A stretch of DNA of 64,000 nucleotides. Source: S010-25 sp964441285. GTDB taxonomy: Bacteria > Pseudomonadota > Gammaproteobacteria > SZUA-229. Shown one piece after another: positions 46,013 through 54,573 of the stretch (position 1 is its first letter; each line of letters starts with the position of its first letter). The translations under genes were made by a program, and so were the position numbers. The notes below the pieces were generated by a model that was given only the letters and a program-made list of their open reading frames with translations, had not been told where the DNA came from and did no database searches. The DNA lies in the NCBI GenBank assembly GCA_964441285.1, contig CAYTUK010000004.1:62001-126000 (forward strand), in the 5' to 3' direction.

Positions 46013-47446
46013 TTATGTTATATCAATTTGATCCAGCCACTGCAGTAAGGCTTCAAGTATAATCAGGTCGGCTCCAGTCGTATCATCGGCTGTCTGGATA
46101 GACTGTATTTCTGCACGTAACTGGTTCATTGTACGTACCGTGCAGGCCGGGTTAGTGAATTTTTGTTGACGATACTGATTCCATTGCTGGTGCTCATCTA
46201 CAGAGAGGGTTTGTGGGTAGTTGCGTGCGCGGTATCGAAATAAAAGCGCATCAAGGCGGTGGTCATCAAAATTAAGCTGTAAATTTGCAAGTTCCGATGG
46301 AGGTGTATGGCGAATACTATCCATGCGTGAGATGTCTTCACGGTTAAAGAATCCGCCAGTGTAGAGTTGAGCTTCGGGGTCACTGGTTTCAGGGTAGTCC
46401 TGTTGCTGAAAAACCTGCGTGGTTTTTTCAATGATACCTGCGATATTGTCGAGTAAAAATTGACGATGGGCTTCGCACTGGTTTATATCAATTTTTAGTC
46501 GCTGCGCGGCCTCTGCGTTCATCGTACTCGGCGGCACAATTACTGGACACTTGTTAATGTGTACCAGCTTAAGCGGGATACGTTCAACACCTTCGGGCAG
46601 TTCACTCGCTGGAGTATAGAGTCGGGCGGCAATTTCTTCTGCATCAATGTGGATGAAATTTTCCGGGTCAGCAGTCAGATCATAGACCACGATGGCATTT
46701 TTATTGGTCGGATGCATGCACAGTGGCATAACCATTGCAATGGCACCACGTTCGGCAGCATAGCGCGAAGAGACATGTAACACCGCCTGGTGCTGATTTA
46801 AATTAAATTGTTGCAAGACGATATTTTTCCTGCGTAGTTTATAAATATGTTTGTACAGCCGCGGTTGTTTCTGTTTGATCAGTTTGGCAACAGCAATAGT
46901 GGCATAAACATCCGACATGGCATCGTGCGCGGCTTCATGGCTGATGCCGTTGGCTTTGGTGAGTAACTCCAGACGAATACTTGGTTTGCCATTATTTTCC
47001 GGCCAGTTGATGCCTTCGGGTCGCAGTGCGCGGGTCAGGCGCACCATGTCGATGATATCCCAACGTGAATTTCCGTTCTGCCATTCATGTGCATAGGCAT
47101 TATAAAAATTTCGATAAAGGGTATTACGGGTAAATTCATCATCAAAACGAATGTTATTAAAGCCAGCAATGCAGGTGCCGGGGGTTGAAAATTCGGCGTG
47201 AATATTAGCCATAAACTCGGCTTCAATCAAACCATCCTGTTCAGCTTTTTGCGGGGTGATGCCAGTAATCAGGCAGGCGCGAGGGTCAGGTAATAAATCA
47301 TCAGCCGGTTTGCAATATAAGGTAAGTGGGTTGCTGATGATATTTAAATTTTCATCAGTGCGAATGCCGGCAAACTGAACAAGGCGGTCGAAACGTGGGT
47401 CGATACCAAAAGTTTCATAGTCGTACCAGTAGATTGAATTTGTCAT
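46013..47446 (-). CDS. sbcB: Exodeoxyribonuclease I
   Basis: 477 residues. A 3'-5' single-strand DNA exonuclease used in recombination and repair. The DEDDh exonuclease domain has D9 and E11 in WYDYETFG, NNIRFDDEF, and HEAAHDAMSDVYAT. The SH3-like and helical domains (from about residue 200) are present to the end, PQTLSVDEHQQWNQYR being typical. It contacts SSB. No recombination gene adjoins. Confidence 0.97.
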   Translation of the reverse strand: MTNSIYWYDYETFGIDPRFDRLVQFAGIRTDENLNIISNPLTLYCKPADDLLPDPRACLITGITPQKAEQDGLIEAEFMANIHAEFSTPGTCIAGFNNIRFDDEFTRNTLYRNFYNAYAHEWQNGNSRWDIIDMVRLTRALRPEGINWPENNGKPSIRLELLTKANGISHEAAHDAMSDVYATIAVAKLIKQKQPRLYKHIYKLRRKNIVLQQFNLNQHQAVLHVSSRYAAERGAIAMVMPLCMHPTNKNAIVVYDLTADPENFIHIDAEEIAARLYTPASELPEGVERIPLKLVHINKCPVIVPPSTMNAEAAQRLKIDINQCEAHRQFLLDNIAGIIEKTTQVFQQQDYPETSDPEAQLYTGGFFNREDISRMDSIRHTPPSELANLQLNFDDHRLDALLFRYRARNYPQTLSVDEHQQWNQYRQQKFTNPACTVRTMNQLRAEIQSIQTADDTTGADLIILEALLQWLDQIDIT

Positions 47447-47538
47447 ATATTCCCCGTTTAATGCCGTTTATCTCAGGTTGCGGTGAACGCAAAAATACAA
47501 ATAAATTAAAGGTTGATAAATTATTTTACGGTCAATTT

Positions 47539-49707
47539 TTATGTTGTCAGCCTTCGATATATATCCGAAATTTTTAACGGTAATTGTGCCACATTATCGA
47601 TCACGACGTAATTAGCCGCACCGTACATATGCGGTAAGTAATCGCGTGCCTGTTCATCAATGGTGATGCAGAAGGAATGAATGCCCTCACGATGTGCTTC
47701 ATAAAGTGCCTGGCGGGTGTCCTCAACACCGTATTCGCCGCGGTAGGTATCGTAATCATCCGGTTTGCCATCAGACAGGGTAATCATTAATTTCGTACTG
47801 GCTTCAACGCCGCTAAACAATCGGCTGGCATGGCGAATAAACACGCCCATTCGGGTGTAGTCCTGTGGCTGGATATTGGCAATGCGGGCTTTGATTTCGT
47901 CGTTGTAGGTTTCATCAAACGTTTTTATTTTATAGAGCTCACAGCGTTTTCGTGTCATCCCGGAAAAACCATAGATAGCATAGCGGTCGTCGAGTATTTC
48001 TAACGCTTCTGCCAGCAAAATTAAGGCTTCGCGTTCAGCATCGTTAATCCAGCCTTTGGTTGAGCCACTCATGTCTACCATAAAAATAACGGCAACATTT
48101 CTCTCTTCTTTATGCATTTTTGTAAACAGACGGTCGCTCATTTCCATACCACTGGTGGCATCAGCATAAGCTTCCACCAGAGCATCAATATCAATGTCGT
48201 CACCATGCACCTGTCTTTTTAGCCGTTTATCTTCACCGCGAAGAATTTCAAAAGTGTGGCGTAAGCTTTTTAGTAAACTTTTATGTTTTACCAGCGTATC
48301 GTTGACAAAATTATCGTATTTGGGTTTGACTTCCAGTTCGCGTAATACGCACCAGTTTTTGTGGTAATAGTGACGTTTGAAATTCCATTCATTGTATAAC
48401 TCTGCGCCTTCTTCATGGTAAGTGCCTTTCCAGACATCGTCCGGGTTAAGGGCTTCATCTTCGTATTTTTTTAGATCGTATTCACCGGGACCGGCGGCAT
48501 ATAGATATTCTGCTGGTATTTCGCCAAAGTCGACAATAATAGAAGTCATTAATTCGCGAACATACTGCGGCAGAGGAACCAGTTCACCTTCCAGTTCGAG
48601 TTCAATGGTGCCACTATCAGAGGGTGTATTATCTTGCTGCTGCAGGTCGAATTTTTTTTGCATAGCAAGGCTTGTTTCCTGTTGCTGTGCCGGTTCGCTC
48701 TCGCTTGCTTTTTCCAGCTCTTTTGACAGCTCACTTAAAGCCACACGAAAATATGCCTTTTCTTTTTCAATGCGTTTTTGCATCACCTGTTTAACTGCAT
48801 CCATTTTTATTATGCCCTGATAACAGTAAACGGGCAGGGAATCATGCTTATCAAGCTGGTTCAGGCAGTTAAGCGTATCGTTAATGCTTGCCGTTTCAGC
48901 GCAAAGCCGGTTACGGATAATTTGCCAGCGATGATTTACATCGCTATCAACAGGGCGCTTAATGTCAGCACTTTTAAGCGTGTCTGTTTTTAGTTTCAAA
49001 CCCTGCATGTCACGATACAGGCCAGGTAATTCGCGTTTAATGCAGGCTTCGAGGCGGATGGTTTCGAGGGTGCAAAACTGTTTCAGTCTGGTTTGTGGGT
49101 GTTCGCATTCAAGCAATGCATCCATATTGATTCTGAATGTGCCGTAATGCACCTGAGCCCAAAGCAGAGCGACAGTTGCTTTATAAATAAGAAAGTTATC
49201 TTTGGGGTTTTCGAGTATGACGGTTATCGGCGGCAGGTACAGGGTTTCTGTATCGGTGTAGGCTTGCTCCGCTTCAGCAATTTTCATTTTTCGCCCTGCA
49301 AGCCCGTGTAGAAACGGCAGCAGTACGGCAATTTCTTCTTTGAGTACAACGCCGCAGGCATTGATTTTGGCGGTTTCAACAAAACGGTCGAGTTCACGGA
49401 TGACGGTCATTGCCGGAAACAGACCTTTCTGGTCATAGTTATCCGTTGCGGTCATCGCCCAGGCTTCGACCATGTGCCTGTCCATCGCAGTGAGCGCTTT
49501 GACTGCATTACAGGCAAATTGAAACGCCAGTTCTTTATTGGTTGCGGCGATTCGCTGGGTTAAATCGAGAATAAAGTTTTGCTCAACGGAGGATTGCGCA
49601 GCAATAAGCGTTGCTGCTTCTTCGCTTTTGATAAAGGTAAATTCAACATCAAAATAAACGTCAAATTTTTCGATGATATGGTTAAGTGAAAGTGTCAGGG
49701 GTGCCAT
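47539..49707 (-). CDS. cbbO: VWA-domain protein CbbO (NorD-like)
   Basis: 722 residues. C-terminal von Willebrand A domain (about 525-720) with an intact MIDAS motif DMSGSTKGW, followed by TLSDGKPDDYDTY. The N-terminal 400 residues are helical and match the CbbO type rather than shorter NorD (about 600 residues). With CbbQ it forms a Rubisco activase in which the VWA domain contacts Rubisco; NorD serves NO reductase instead. No cbbL, cbbM or norB is in the window, so length and composition are the only discriminators. It starts 20 bp after cbbQ, without a visible Shine-Dalgarno sequence. Confidence 0.8.
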   Translation of the reverse strand: MAPLTLSLNHIIEKFDVYFDVEFTFIKSEEAATLIAAQSSVEQNFILDLTQRIAATNKELAFQFACNAVKALTAMDRHMVEAWAMTATDNYDQKGLFPAMTVIRELDRFVETAKINACGVVLKEEIAVLLPFLHGLAGRKMKIAEAEQAYTDTETLYLPPITVILENPKDNFLIYKATVALLWAQVHYGTFRINMDALLECEHPQTRLKQFCTLETIRLEACIKRELPGLYRDMQGLKLKTDTLKSADIKRPVDSDVNHRWQIIRNRLCAETASINDTLNCLNQLDKHDSLPVYCYQGIIKMDAVKQVMQKRIEKEKAYFRVALSELSKELEKASESEPAQQQETSLAMQKKFDLQQQDNTPSDSGTIELELEGELVPLPQYVRELMTSIIVDFGEIPAEYLYAAGPGEYDLKKYEDEALNPDDVWKGTYHEEGAELYNEWNFKRHYYHKNWCVLRELEVKPKYDNFVNDTLVKHKSLLKSLRHTFEILRGEDKRLKRQVHGDDIDIDALVEAYADATSGMEMSDRLFTKMHKEERNVAVIFMVDMSGSTKGWINDAEREALILLAEALEILDDRYAIYGFSGMTRKRCELYKIKTFDETYNDEIKARIANIQPQDYTRMGVFIRHASRLFSGVEASTKLMITLSDGKPDDYDTYRGEYGVEDTRQALYEAHREGIHSFCITIDEQARDYLPHMYGAANYVVIDNVAQLPLKISDIYRRLTT

Positions 49708-49727
49708 GACTATTCAGCTGGAGAAGG

Positions 49728-50540
49728 TTAAAACAAGGAAGAAGAAAGCTCATTCATTGCCAGCAGCATATCATGGTCGTCGGTGATGGCCTGAGCAATG
49801 GCGGTTGAGCAGGCGGTGATGGGTTTAATGCCTTCATGAATCAGTTTAGCGGCATGCACCAGCAGTCGAGTGGAAGCGCCTTCATCCAGTCCGCTGCCTT
49901 TAAGGTCACGCGTCATGTGGGCAAATTTTACCAGCTGACGAGCAGTGTTTGCATCAATGCCGGTTTCCTGAATAATAATTTTAGCTTCAAGTGATGCGTC
50001 CGGGTAATCAAACTCCAGCGCTACAAAGCGTTGCCGGGTGCTTTGTTTGAGGTCTTTCATCACGCTCTGATAACCCGGATTGTAGGAAATAGCGAGGCAG
50101 AAGTCGGGTGTGGCTTCGAGCAGCTCACCGACTTTTTCCATGGGCAATACCCGACGGTCATCGGCCAGTGGATGAATCACCACAGTCGTATCTTTGCGCG
50201 CTTCGACAATTTCGTCCAGATAACAGATGGCACCGTTACGCACTGCGCGTGCCAGTGGGCCATCGACCCAGACAGTTTCACCGCCGGAAATCAGAAAGCG
50301 CCCGACCAGATCAGAGGCCGTTAAATCATCATGGCAGGAAACAGTAATCAACGGACGTTTTAATCGCCATGCCATGTGCTCCATAAAACGAGTCTTACCA
50401 CAACCAGTAGGGCCTTTAAGTAAAACCGGTAACGACTGGCGATAGGCTGCTTCAAAAATTTCGATCTCATCACCAGTGGGGTGGTAATACGGTTCATCTT
50501 TAATGAAATATTCTTCGGGTTTTAAAGACTTACTTTGCAT
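49728..50540 (-). CDS. cbbQ: MoxR-type AAA+ ATPase CbbQ/NorQ
   Basis: 270 residues. A hexameric AAA+ motor partner of the downstream VWA protein. Walker A GPTGCGKT (about residues 43-50), the loop HDDLTASDLVGRFL, Walker B AICYLDEIVEAR and the sensor ISYNPGYQ are all readable. The N-terminus PYYHPTGDEIEIFEAAY is shared by CbbQ and NorQ. First gene of a two-gene unit; a complete palindromic repeat lies directly upstream in its promoter region. Confidence 0.88.
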   Translation of the reverse strand: MQSKSLKPEEYFIKDEPYYHPTGDEIEIFEAAYRQSLPVLLKGPTGCGKTRFMEHMAWRLKRPLITVSCHDDLTASDLVGRFLISGGETVWVDGPLARAVRNGAICYLDEIVEARKDTTVVIHPLADDRRVLPMEKVGELLEATPDFCLAISYNPGYQSVMKDLKQSTRQRFVALEFDYPDASLEAKIIIQETGIDANTARQLVKFAHMTRDLKGSGLDEGASTRLLVHAAKLIHEGIKPITACSTAIAQAITDDHDMLLAMNELSSSLF

Positions 50541-50620
50541 AGTGGTTTATCTATTGTGATGATGTTTTGTATTTGAATAAATATGATAAGAGCGTCCCTG
50601 TTTTTATCTTAACATGACTG

Positions 50621-50752
50621 ACTAACAGTACAGATGAAAAGGCTACCCATTGTTCAAGACCGTCAGCCGCAAGGATGCGGGTGTCGAGCCGACAGGGATG
50701 GATTCACCGCGTGTCTTTAACCATGGGTAGCCTTTTCATTTGTTTCAGTAAT
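50621..50752 (+). repeat. Palindromic repeat, copy E (best class 1 copy)
   Basis: Reference copy. Left end ACTAACAGTACAG, then ATGAAAAGGCTACCCAT, which pairs perfectly (17 bp) with ATGGGTAGCCTTTTCAT in the right arm; further pairing runs through GTTCAAGAC/GTCTTTAAC. The tip contains CCGCA-AGGA-TGCGG and TGTCG-AGC-CGACA, then GGATTCACCGCG. Right end TTTGTTTCAGTAAT. The core (GACCGTCAGCC ... CGCGTGTC) recurs in all other copies. Confidence 0.93.
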
Positions 50753-50754
50753 AT

Positions 50755-51822
50755 TTAGAGATGCCCTGATGTTGTAATACAAACTGTAATTTCCTCTCGG
50801 TCGTGATAGAGCTGTTTTGCCTGTATGGTGTGTTCAATATTAGCCTGTGAGAGTTTCTGTTTTAGCAAATGAATGCATTCCTGAACAGTGGCCAGACGTT
50901 TTTTCATCGGTAACTTTAAATTGAAAATAACCTGACTGCATTGTTTATTTGTTAACCAGCGGGCAATTAAACGGCTGACATGCAGTGGCCTTTCTGCCAT
51001 ATCACACACCAGCCAGTCAACCTTTTTTGCTGGTGTATAGGTAAATGCATCGGTTTTTAAGTGTTCAACCATGCCGGATTCCATTAGTGCCGCCTGCATT
51101 GATCCGTTATCAATTGCTGTCACCCGGCAACCACGCTTTACCAGTTGCCAGCTCCAGCCACCCGGCGCAGCGCCAAGGTCGACCGCCGTTTTTCCGGGTT
51201 TGAATAACCGTGTTTGCTGTCTCGCAGATAAAAACCAGTGTATGGCTTCATCCAGTTTTAAAGTGGAACGGCTGGGTGCGGTAGAAGGCATTCTAAAACG
51301 AGCAATCCCCATGATGTCTGCAGAACTATTTTCTGCGGGCGATAGACCGACTGTTACCTGTTGTGAGTTATGAAAAAATAAATGTAATCGCCAGGGCGAA
51401 TGCGCCGATAACATTTGGTGTTTTTTTAATGCTGTGAGGACATGCGGTTTGAACTGTCTACAGAATTTATTCATCGACTTGCCTTCATTGGTGTCGGCAT
51501 AATTCATTTCAATCGCATAAAATACTTCATCAAGTTTTTTTATAGCCTGAAGTATATCGGGCAGACGGTTGGTTTCCGGCAAGTCTATTTCATCTCGCGG
51601 CGATGCAAACCACTGGCGGGTGAATATGAGCTGGTTAAACTTTATCCGAGTGATTAAATCGTTTGTTTCCTGCGTCGAACTGCTCACCAGTAAAACAAAA
51701 CCGGTTTGTGTTTTAGTCTGAATATAGGCTGGAAACTGCTGCTGCTCAGCCAGATCAATAATTTCACCGGCACATTCTTTTTCGAAACCTGGTCGGCATA
51801 ACAGCATAATTTGGTCAAACAT
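50755..51822 (-). CDS. rlmM: 23S rRNA (cytidine-2498-2'-O)-methyltransferase RlmM
   Basis: 355 residues. It methylates C2498 of 23S rRNA using SAM. An N-terminal THUMP-like region starts with MFDQIMLLCRPGFEKECAGEI. The Rossmann domain has DLGAAPGGWSWQLVKRGC (about residues 223-240), VDWLVCDMAERP and FNLKLPMKKR with the catalytic Lys. Its stop codon lies two bases from repeat copy E. Confidence 0.95.
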   Translation of the reverse strand: MFDQIMLLCRPGFEKECAGEIIDLAEQQQFPAYIQTKTQTGFVLLVSSSTQETNDLITRIKFNQLIFTRQWFASPRDEIDLPETNRLPDILQAIKKLDEVFYAIEMNYADTNEGKSMNKFCRQFKPHVLTALKKHQMLSAHSPWRLHLFFHNSQQVTVGLSPAENSSADIMGIARFRMPSTAPSRSTLKLDEAIHWFLSARQQTRLFKPGKTAVDLGAAPGGWSWQLVKRGCRVTAIDNGSMQAALMESGMVEHLKTDAFTYTPAKKVDWLVCDMAERPLHVSRLIARWLTNKQCSQVIFNLKLPMKKRLATVQECIHLLKQKLSQANIEHTIQAKQLYHDREEITVCITTSGHL

Positions 51823-51931
51823 CTGTATTGAGATTCCGTGGTGTGATTAAACGCGTTAAAAGTAGGGTGCCAAAGCTAAAAAGACAAGGTAGTATAGCGT
51901 TATTTTAAGTGGTGAAAAAATTGAGGTTACA

Positions 51932-52183
51932 ATGGAAACAGGTGAAGTTAAACGAATTATTGAAGCGGGTATTGAAAACAGTGAAGCAACCGTTACCGCA
52001 GACGGGGGTAAATACACTGCTATTGTGGTATCGGATGTGTTTGCAGGTAAAACCCTGATAGCTGAGCAAAAGATGGTGTATGCCCTGTTAAATGAGCCGA
52101 TTCAAAGTGGCGTAATTCATGCGTTGACGATTAAGGCGTATACGCAATCTGAATGGTCTGCACAGAGTAGATGCACAGAGTAG
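51932..52183 (+). CDS. ibaG: BolA/IbaG-family protein, altered C-terminus
   Basis: 83 residues. Class II KH-like fold. BolA proteins bind monothiol glutaredoxins and [2Fe-2S] clusters. IKAYTQSEW near the C-terminus is the family signature, and the N-terminal half follows IbaG. The last residues (SAQSRCTE) and the stop are coded inside a 13-bp tandem repeat (52161-52199), so the C-terminal tail differs from homologues. TTGAGGT precedes the ATG. Confidence 0.88.
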   Translation: METGEVKRIIEAGIENSEATVTADGGKYTAIVVSDVFAGKTLIAEQKMVYALLNEPIQSGVIHALTIKAYTQSEWSAQSRCTE

Positions 52184-52199
52184 ATGCACAGAGTAGATA
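52161..52199 (+). repeat. Three 13-bp tandem units at the ibaG stop
   Basis: CACAGAGTAGATG at 52161-52173 and 52174-52186, then CACAGAGTAGATA at 52187-52199. The ibaG stop TAG (52181-52183) is inside unit 2. Thirteen is not a multiple of three, so gain or loss of units changes the tail. Confidence 0.9.
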
Positions 52200-52301
52200 A
52201 GGGCCGCAGAATTTACTGTCTTATATCACAGTGGTTTCGTTAATTTTATGTGTGAATATTGTATATCCATGTTATATAAGTAAGGATAGATTGTTTATTT
52301 T

Positions 52302-52413
52302 GTGCTATGAACTGGGATTTATTGCTGAGACCGTCTGCCGCATGGAAGCGGCAGTCGAGCGTACAGGGAAGTATTTACAGCGGGTCTCAGCAATAAATCC
52401 CAGTTCATAGCAC
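52302..52413 (+). repeat. Palindromic repeat, copy G (perfect 31-bp arms)
   Basis: Between convergent ibaG and suhB. The left arm 52302-52332 (GTGCTATGAACTGGG...) is the exact complement of the right arm 52383-52413 (...CCCAGTTCATAGCAC). The 50-base tip has the family core: GTCTGCCGC-ATGGAA-GCGGCAGTCGAG, then ACAGGGAAGTATTTACAGCG. The arm sequence is unrelated to the other copies. Confidence 0.93.
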
Positions 52414-52419
52414 TGATCG

Positions 52420-53250
52420 TTAACGGGATAGCCGTGCTCTCATATAAGCACTGTCTTTTACTTTGGCCTGAATAATCCTGATCATTTCGGGAAAAACTTT
52501 CGGTGCCGCAGCAATAATATCGCCACTGTCCAGATACCCGTCCTGATTTTTAAAGTCACTGACAATGCCGCCAGCTTCACGTACGATGAGTACGCCGGCA
52601 GCAATATCCCAGGCTTTGAGGTTGAATTCCCAGAAACCATCGATACGACCAGCGGCTAGCCAGGCGAGGTCGAGAGCGGCAGAGCCAGGGCGACGCAGAC
52701 CTGCGGTTTTTTGCATCAGGGCTTTCATGGTGTCAAGGTAGGTATCAAGATAGCTCTGGTCGCAATAAGGGAAACCTGTGCCGAGGAGGGCATTGTGCAG
52801 GCCTTTGTGGTTGGTCACACGAATTTTTTTCCCATTGAGCATGGCTCCGTTGCCACGCAGGGCGGTGAAGAGCTCCTGTGAGACCGGGTCATAAATAACG
52901 CCGACTTCAAGACGCTTCTTATGTCGCAGTGCAATGGAAACAGAGAATTGAGGAAAACCATGCAGGTAGTTGGTGGTGCCATCGAGAGGGTCGATAATCC
53001 ATTGAAACTCGGCAGACTCGTCCTGAACACCACTTTCTTCGGCCAGTATGCCATGATCCGGGTAGGCCTGTTTCAGCGTGTCGATAATGATCTGTTCAGA
53101 CTGGTAATCGACATTACTGACAAAGTCGTTATTTTGTTTAGTGGCGACTTTTAGTCGATCCAGTCGATCCATGTTACGGACAATAATGTTCCCGGCAGCG
53201 CGTGCAGCACGAACTGCGATATTTAGCATTGGTTGCATAATTTTTTTCAA
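52420..53250 (-). CDS. suhB: Inositol-1-monophosphatase SuhB
   Basis: 276 residues. A Mg/Li-sensitive phosphatase that in E. coli also joins the rRNA antitermination complex. Metal-site motifs WIIDPLDGTTNYLHGFP (about residues 81-97), LAEESG with the metal Glu, and KAWDIAAGVLIVREAGG (about 214-230) are present. The N-terminus MLNIAVRAARAAGNIIVR is typical; the preceding MKKIMQP could be trimmed to a later ATG. It diverges from trmJ with 43 bp between starts. Confidence 0.96.
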   Translation of the reverse strand: MKKIMQPMLNIAVRAARAAGNIIVRNMDRLDRLKVATKQNNDFVSNVDYQSEQIIIDTLKQAYPDHGILAEESGVQDESAEFQWIIDPLDGTTNYLHGFPQFSVSIALRHKKRLEVGVIYDPVSQELFTALRGNGAMLNGKKIRVTNHKGLHNALLGTGFPYCDQSYLDTYLDTMKALMQKTAGLRRPGSAALDLAWLAAGRIDGFWEFNLKAWDIAAGVLIVREAGGIVSDFKNQDGYLDSGDIIAAAPKVFPEMIRIIQAKVKDSAYMRARLSR

Positions 53251-53293
53251 ACAACAGTTTAAATTTTGCGCATAGCATAGCAGAATAGCGTTT

Positions 53294-54064
53294 ATGACAC
53301 ATCAGACAAAAGTAATAGAAGCCGGTGAAAGATTAAAAAAAATTCGTATTGTACTGGTAAAAACCTCGCATCCGGGCAATATTGGTGCAGCGGCTCGTGC
53401 GATGAAGACGATGGGTGTGAGCAAGTTAACACTGGTTGAACCAAATGATTTTCCGAGTTATGAGGCCTATAGCAGGGCGGCCGGAGCGGATGATATTCTT
53501 CATCAGGCCGTAGTGGTTGAAACGCTGGAACAGGCAATTAGTGGCTGCATCTGGGTAGTCGGGACAAGTGCTCGCAGCCGTTGCGTTGACTGGCCGGTGT
53601 ATCAACCAGTCGCGTGTGTAGAAAAATGCCTGTCCTGTCACAGTGAGGGTGAAGTCGCGATTGTGTTTGGTCGCGAACGTAGCGGTTTGACTAATGACGA
53701 ACTGGAACGCTGTAATGCTTTAGTACATATTCCCGCCAATGCAGACTACAGCTCGTTGAATCTGGCCGCAGCAGTACAGATTTTGTGTTACGAATTAAGG
53801 CAGGCAGCACTAAAAAACGCACCGGTTATTACACCGAAACGTGGAAAAAAACACCGTGATGATGTACCGGCCAGTGCCGATCAACTTGAAGCAATGTATG
53901 TGCATTTAGCCGCAGCGCTGGAGAGCATTGCTTTTTTTGGTACCCATGAACCGGAGACAGTGATGCGACGCTTAAAAGCGTTGTATAATCGAGCCGATCT
54001 CACTCAACGTGAAGTGGCGATTATGCGGGGCATCTGTTCGGCGATGCAGGGTAAAAAATGTTGA
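53294..54064 (+). CDS. trmJ: tRNA (cytidine/uridine-2'-O)-methyltransferase TrmJ
   Basis: 256 residues, SPOUT superfamily. It methylates position 32 of several tRNAs. The knot motifs IRIVLVKTSHPGNIGAAARAMKTMG (motif 1, about residues 16-40), VAIVFGRERSGLTNDEL (motif 2) and YSSLNLAAAVQILCYE (motif 3) are clear. The divergent trmJ-suhB pair is conserved in gammaproteobacteria. Confidence 0.96.
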   Translation: MTHQTKVIEAGERLKKIRIVLVKTSHPGNIGAAARAMKTMGVSKLTLVEPNDFPSYEAYSRAAGADDILHQAVVVETLEQAISGCIWVVGTSARSRCVDWPVYQPVACVEKCLSCHSEGEVAIVFGRERSGLTNDELERCNALVHIPANADYSSLNLAAAVQILCYELRQAALKNAPVITPKRGKKHRDDVPASADQLEAMYVHLAAALESIAFFGTHEPETVMRRLKALYNRADLTQREVAIMRGICSAMQGKKC

Positions 54065-54089
54065 GTGAAGGGTGAAAAAATTCAGGCGT

Positions 54090-54479
54090 TTAGCGGGTAC
54101 TGGATGAATTTGTTTGTCTGATAAAGGTTATTGCCAGATAGAACCAGGCGATTAAAAAACATAAACCGCCTATGGGGGTAATAAAGCCCAGCCATTTTAC
54201 CTGAGTTAATGCAAGCGCATACAAACTACCGCTGAACAGAATGATGCCGACAAACATAAATCTTGCGATAATATCAAGCTCGCGTCGGGGTTCAATTTTA
54301 TTTAATACCCCGATAAATAATAAAGCCAGTGCGTGAACCATCTGGTAATAAGCGGCAGTGTGGAAAATAGCAATGTTGCCAGCACTCAGGTAATGTTTTA
54401 ACCCGTGTGCGGCAAAAGCACCCGCAGCGATAGCAATAAAGGCATTGATGGCAGCAATTGAGACAATTCGATTAGACAT
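54090..54479 (-). CDS. DUF423 (YgdD-like) membrane protein
   Basis: 129 residues, four predicted membrane helices. The DUF423 hallmarks are AAGAFAAHGLKHYL (residues 18-31), FHTAAYYQMVHALALLFIGVL (about 39-59), SGSLYALAL and TPIGGLCFLIAW. Function unknown throughout the family. Convergent with trmJ (25 bp) and divergent from yajQ. Confidence 0.92.
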   Translation of the reverse strand: MSNRIVSIAAINAFIAIAAGAFAAHGLKHYLSAGNIAIFHTAAYYQMVHALALLFIGVLNKIEPRRELDIIARFMFVGIILFSGSLYALALTQVKWLGFITPIGGLCFLIAWFYLAITFIRQTNSSSTR

Positions 54480-54573
54480 AACAGTTGCGTAATATTGTAA
54501 TGGTTGAAAAACAGGTATAATTGATGTTTCTTCTAAATAATCATATAGTCTAATCAGTTAGCGGAGTTTTTGC

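Noticed and set aside
47539..50540. NorQ/NorD assignment
   Set aside because: Not excluded, but the 722-residue VWA protein is longer than typical NorD and no nor genes adjoin, so CbbQ/CbbO was preferred at reduced confidence.
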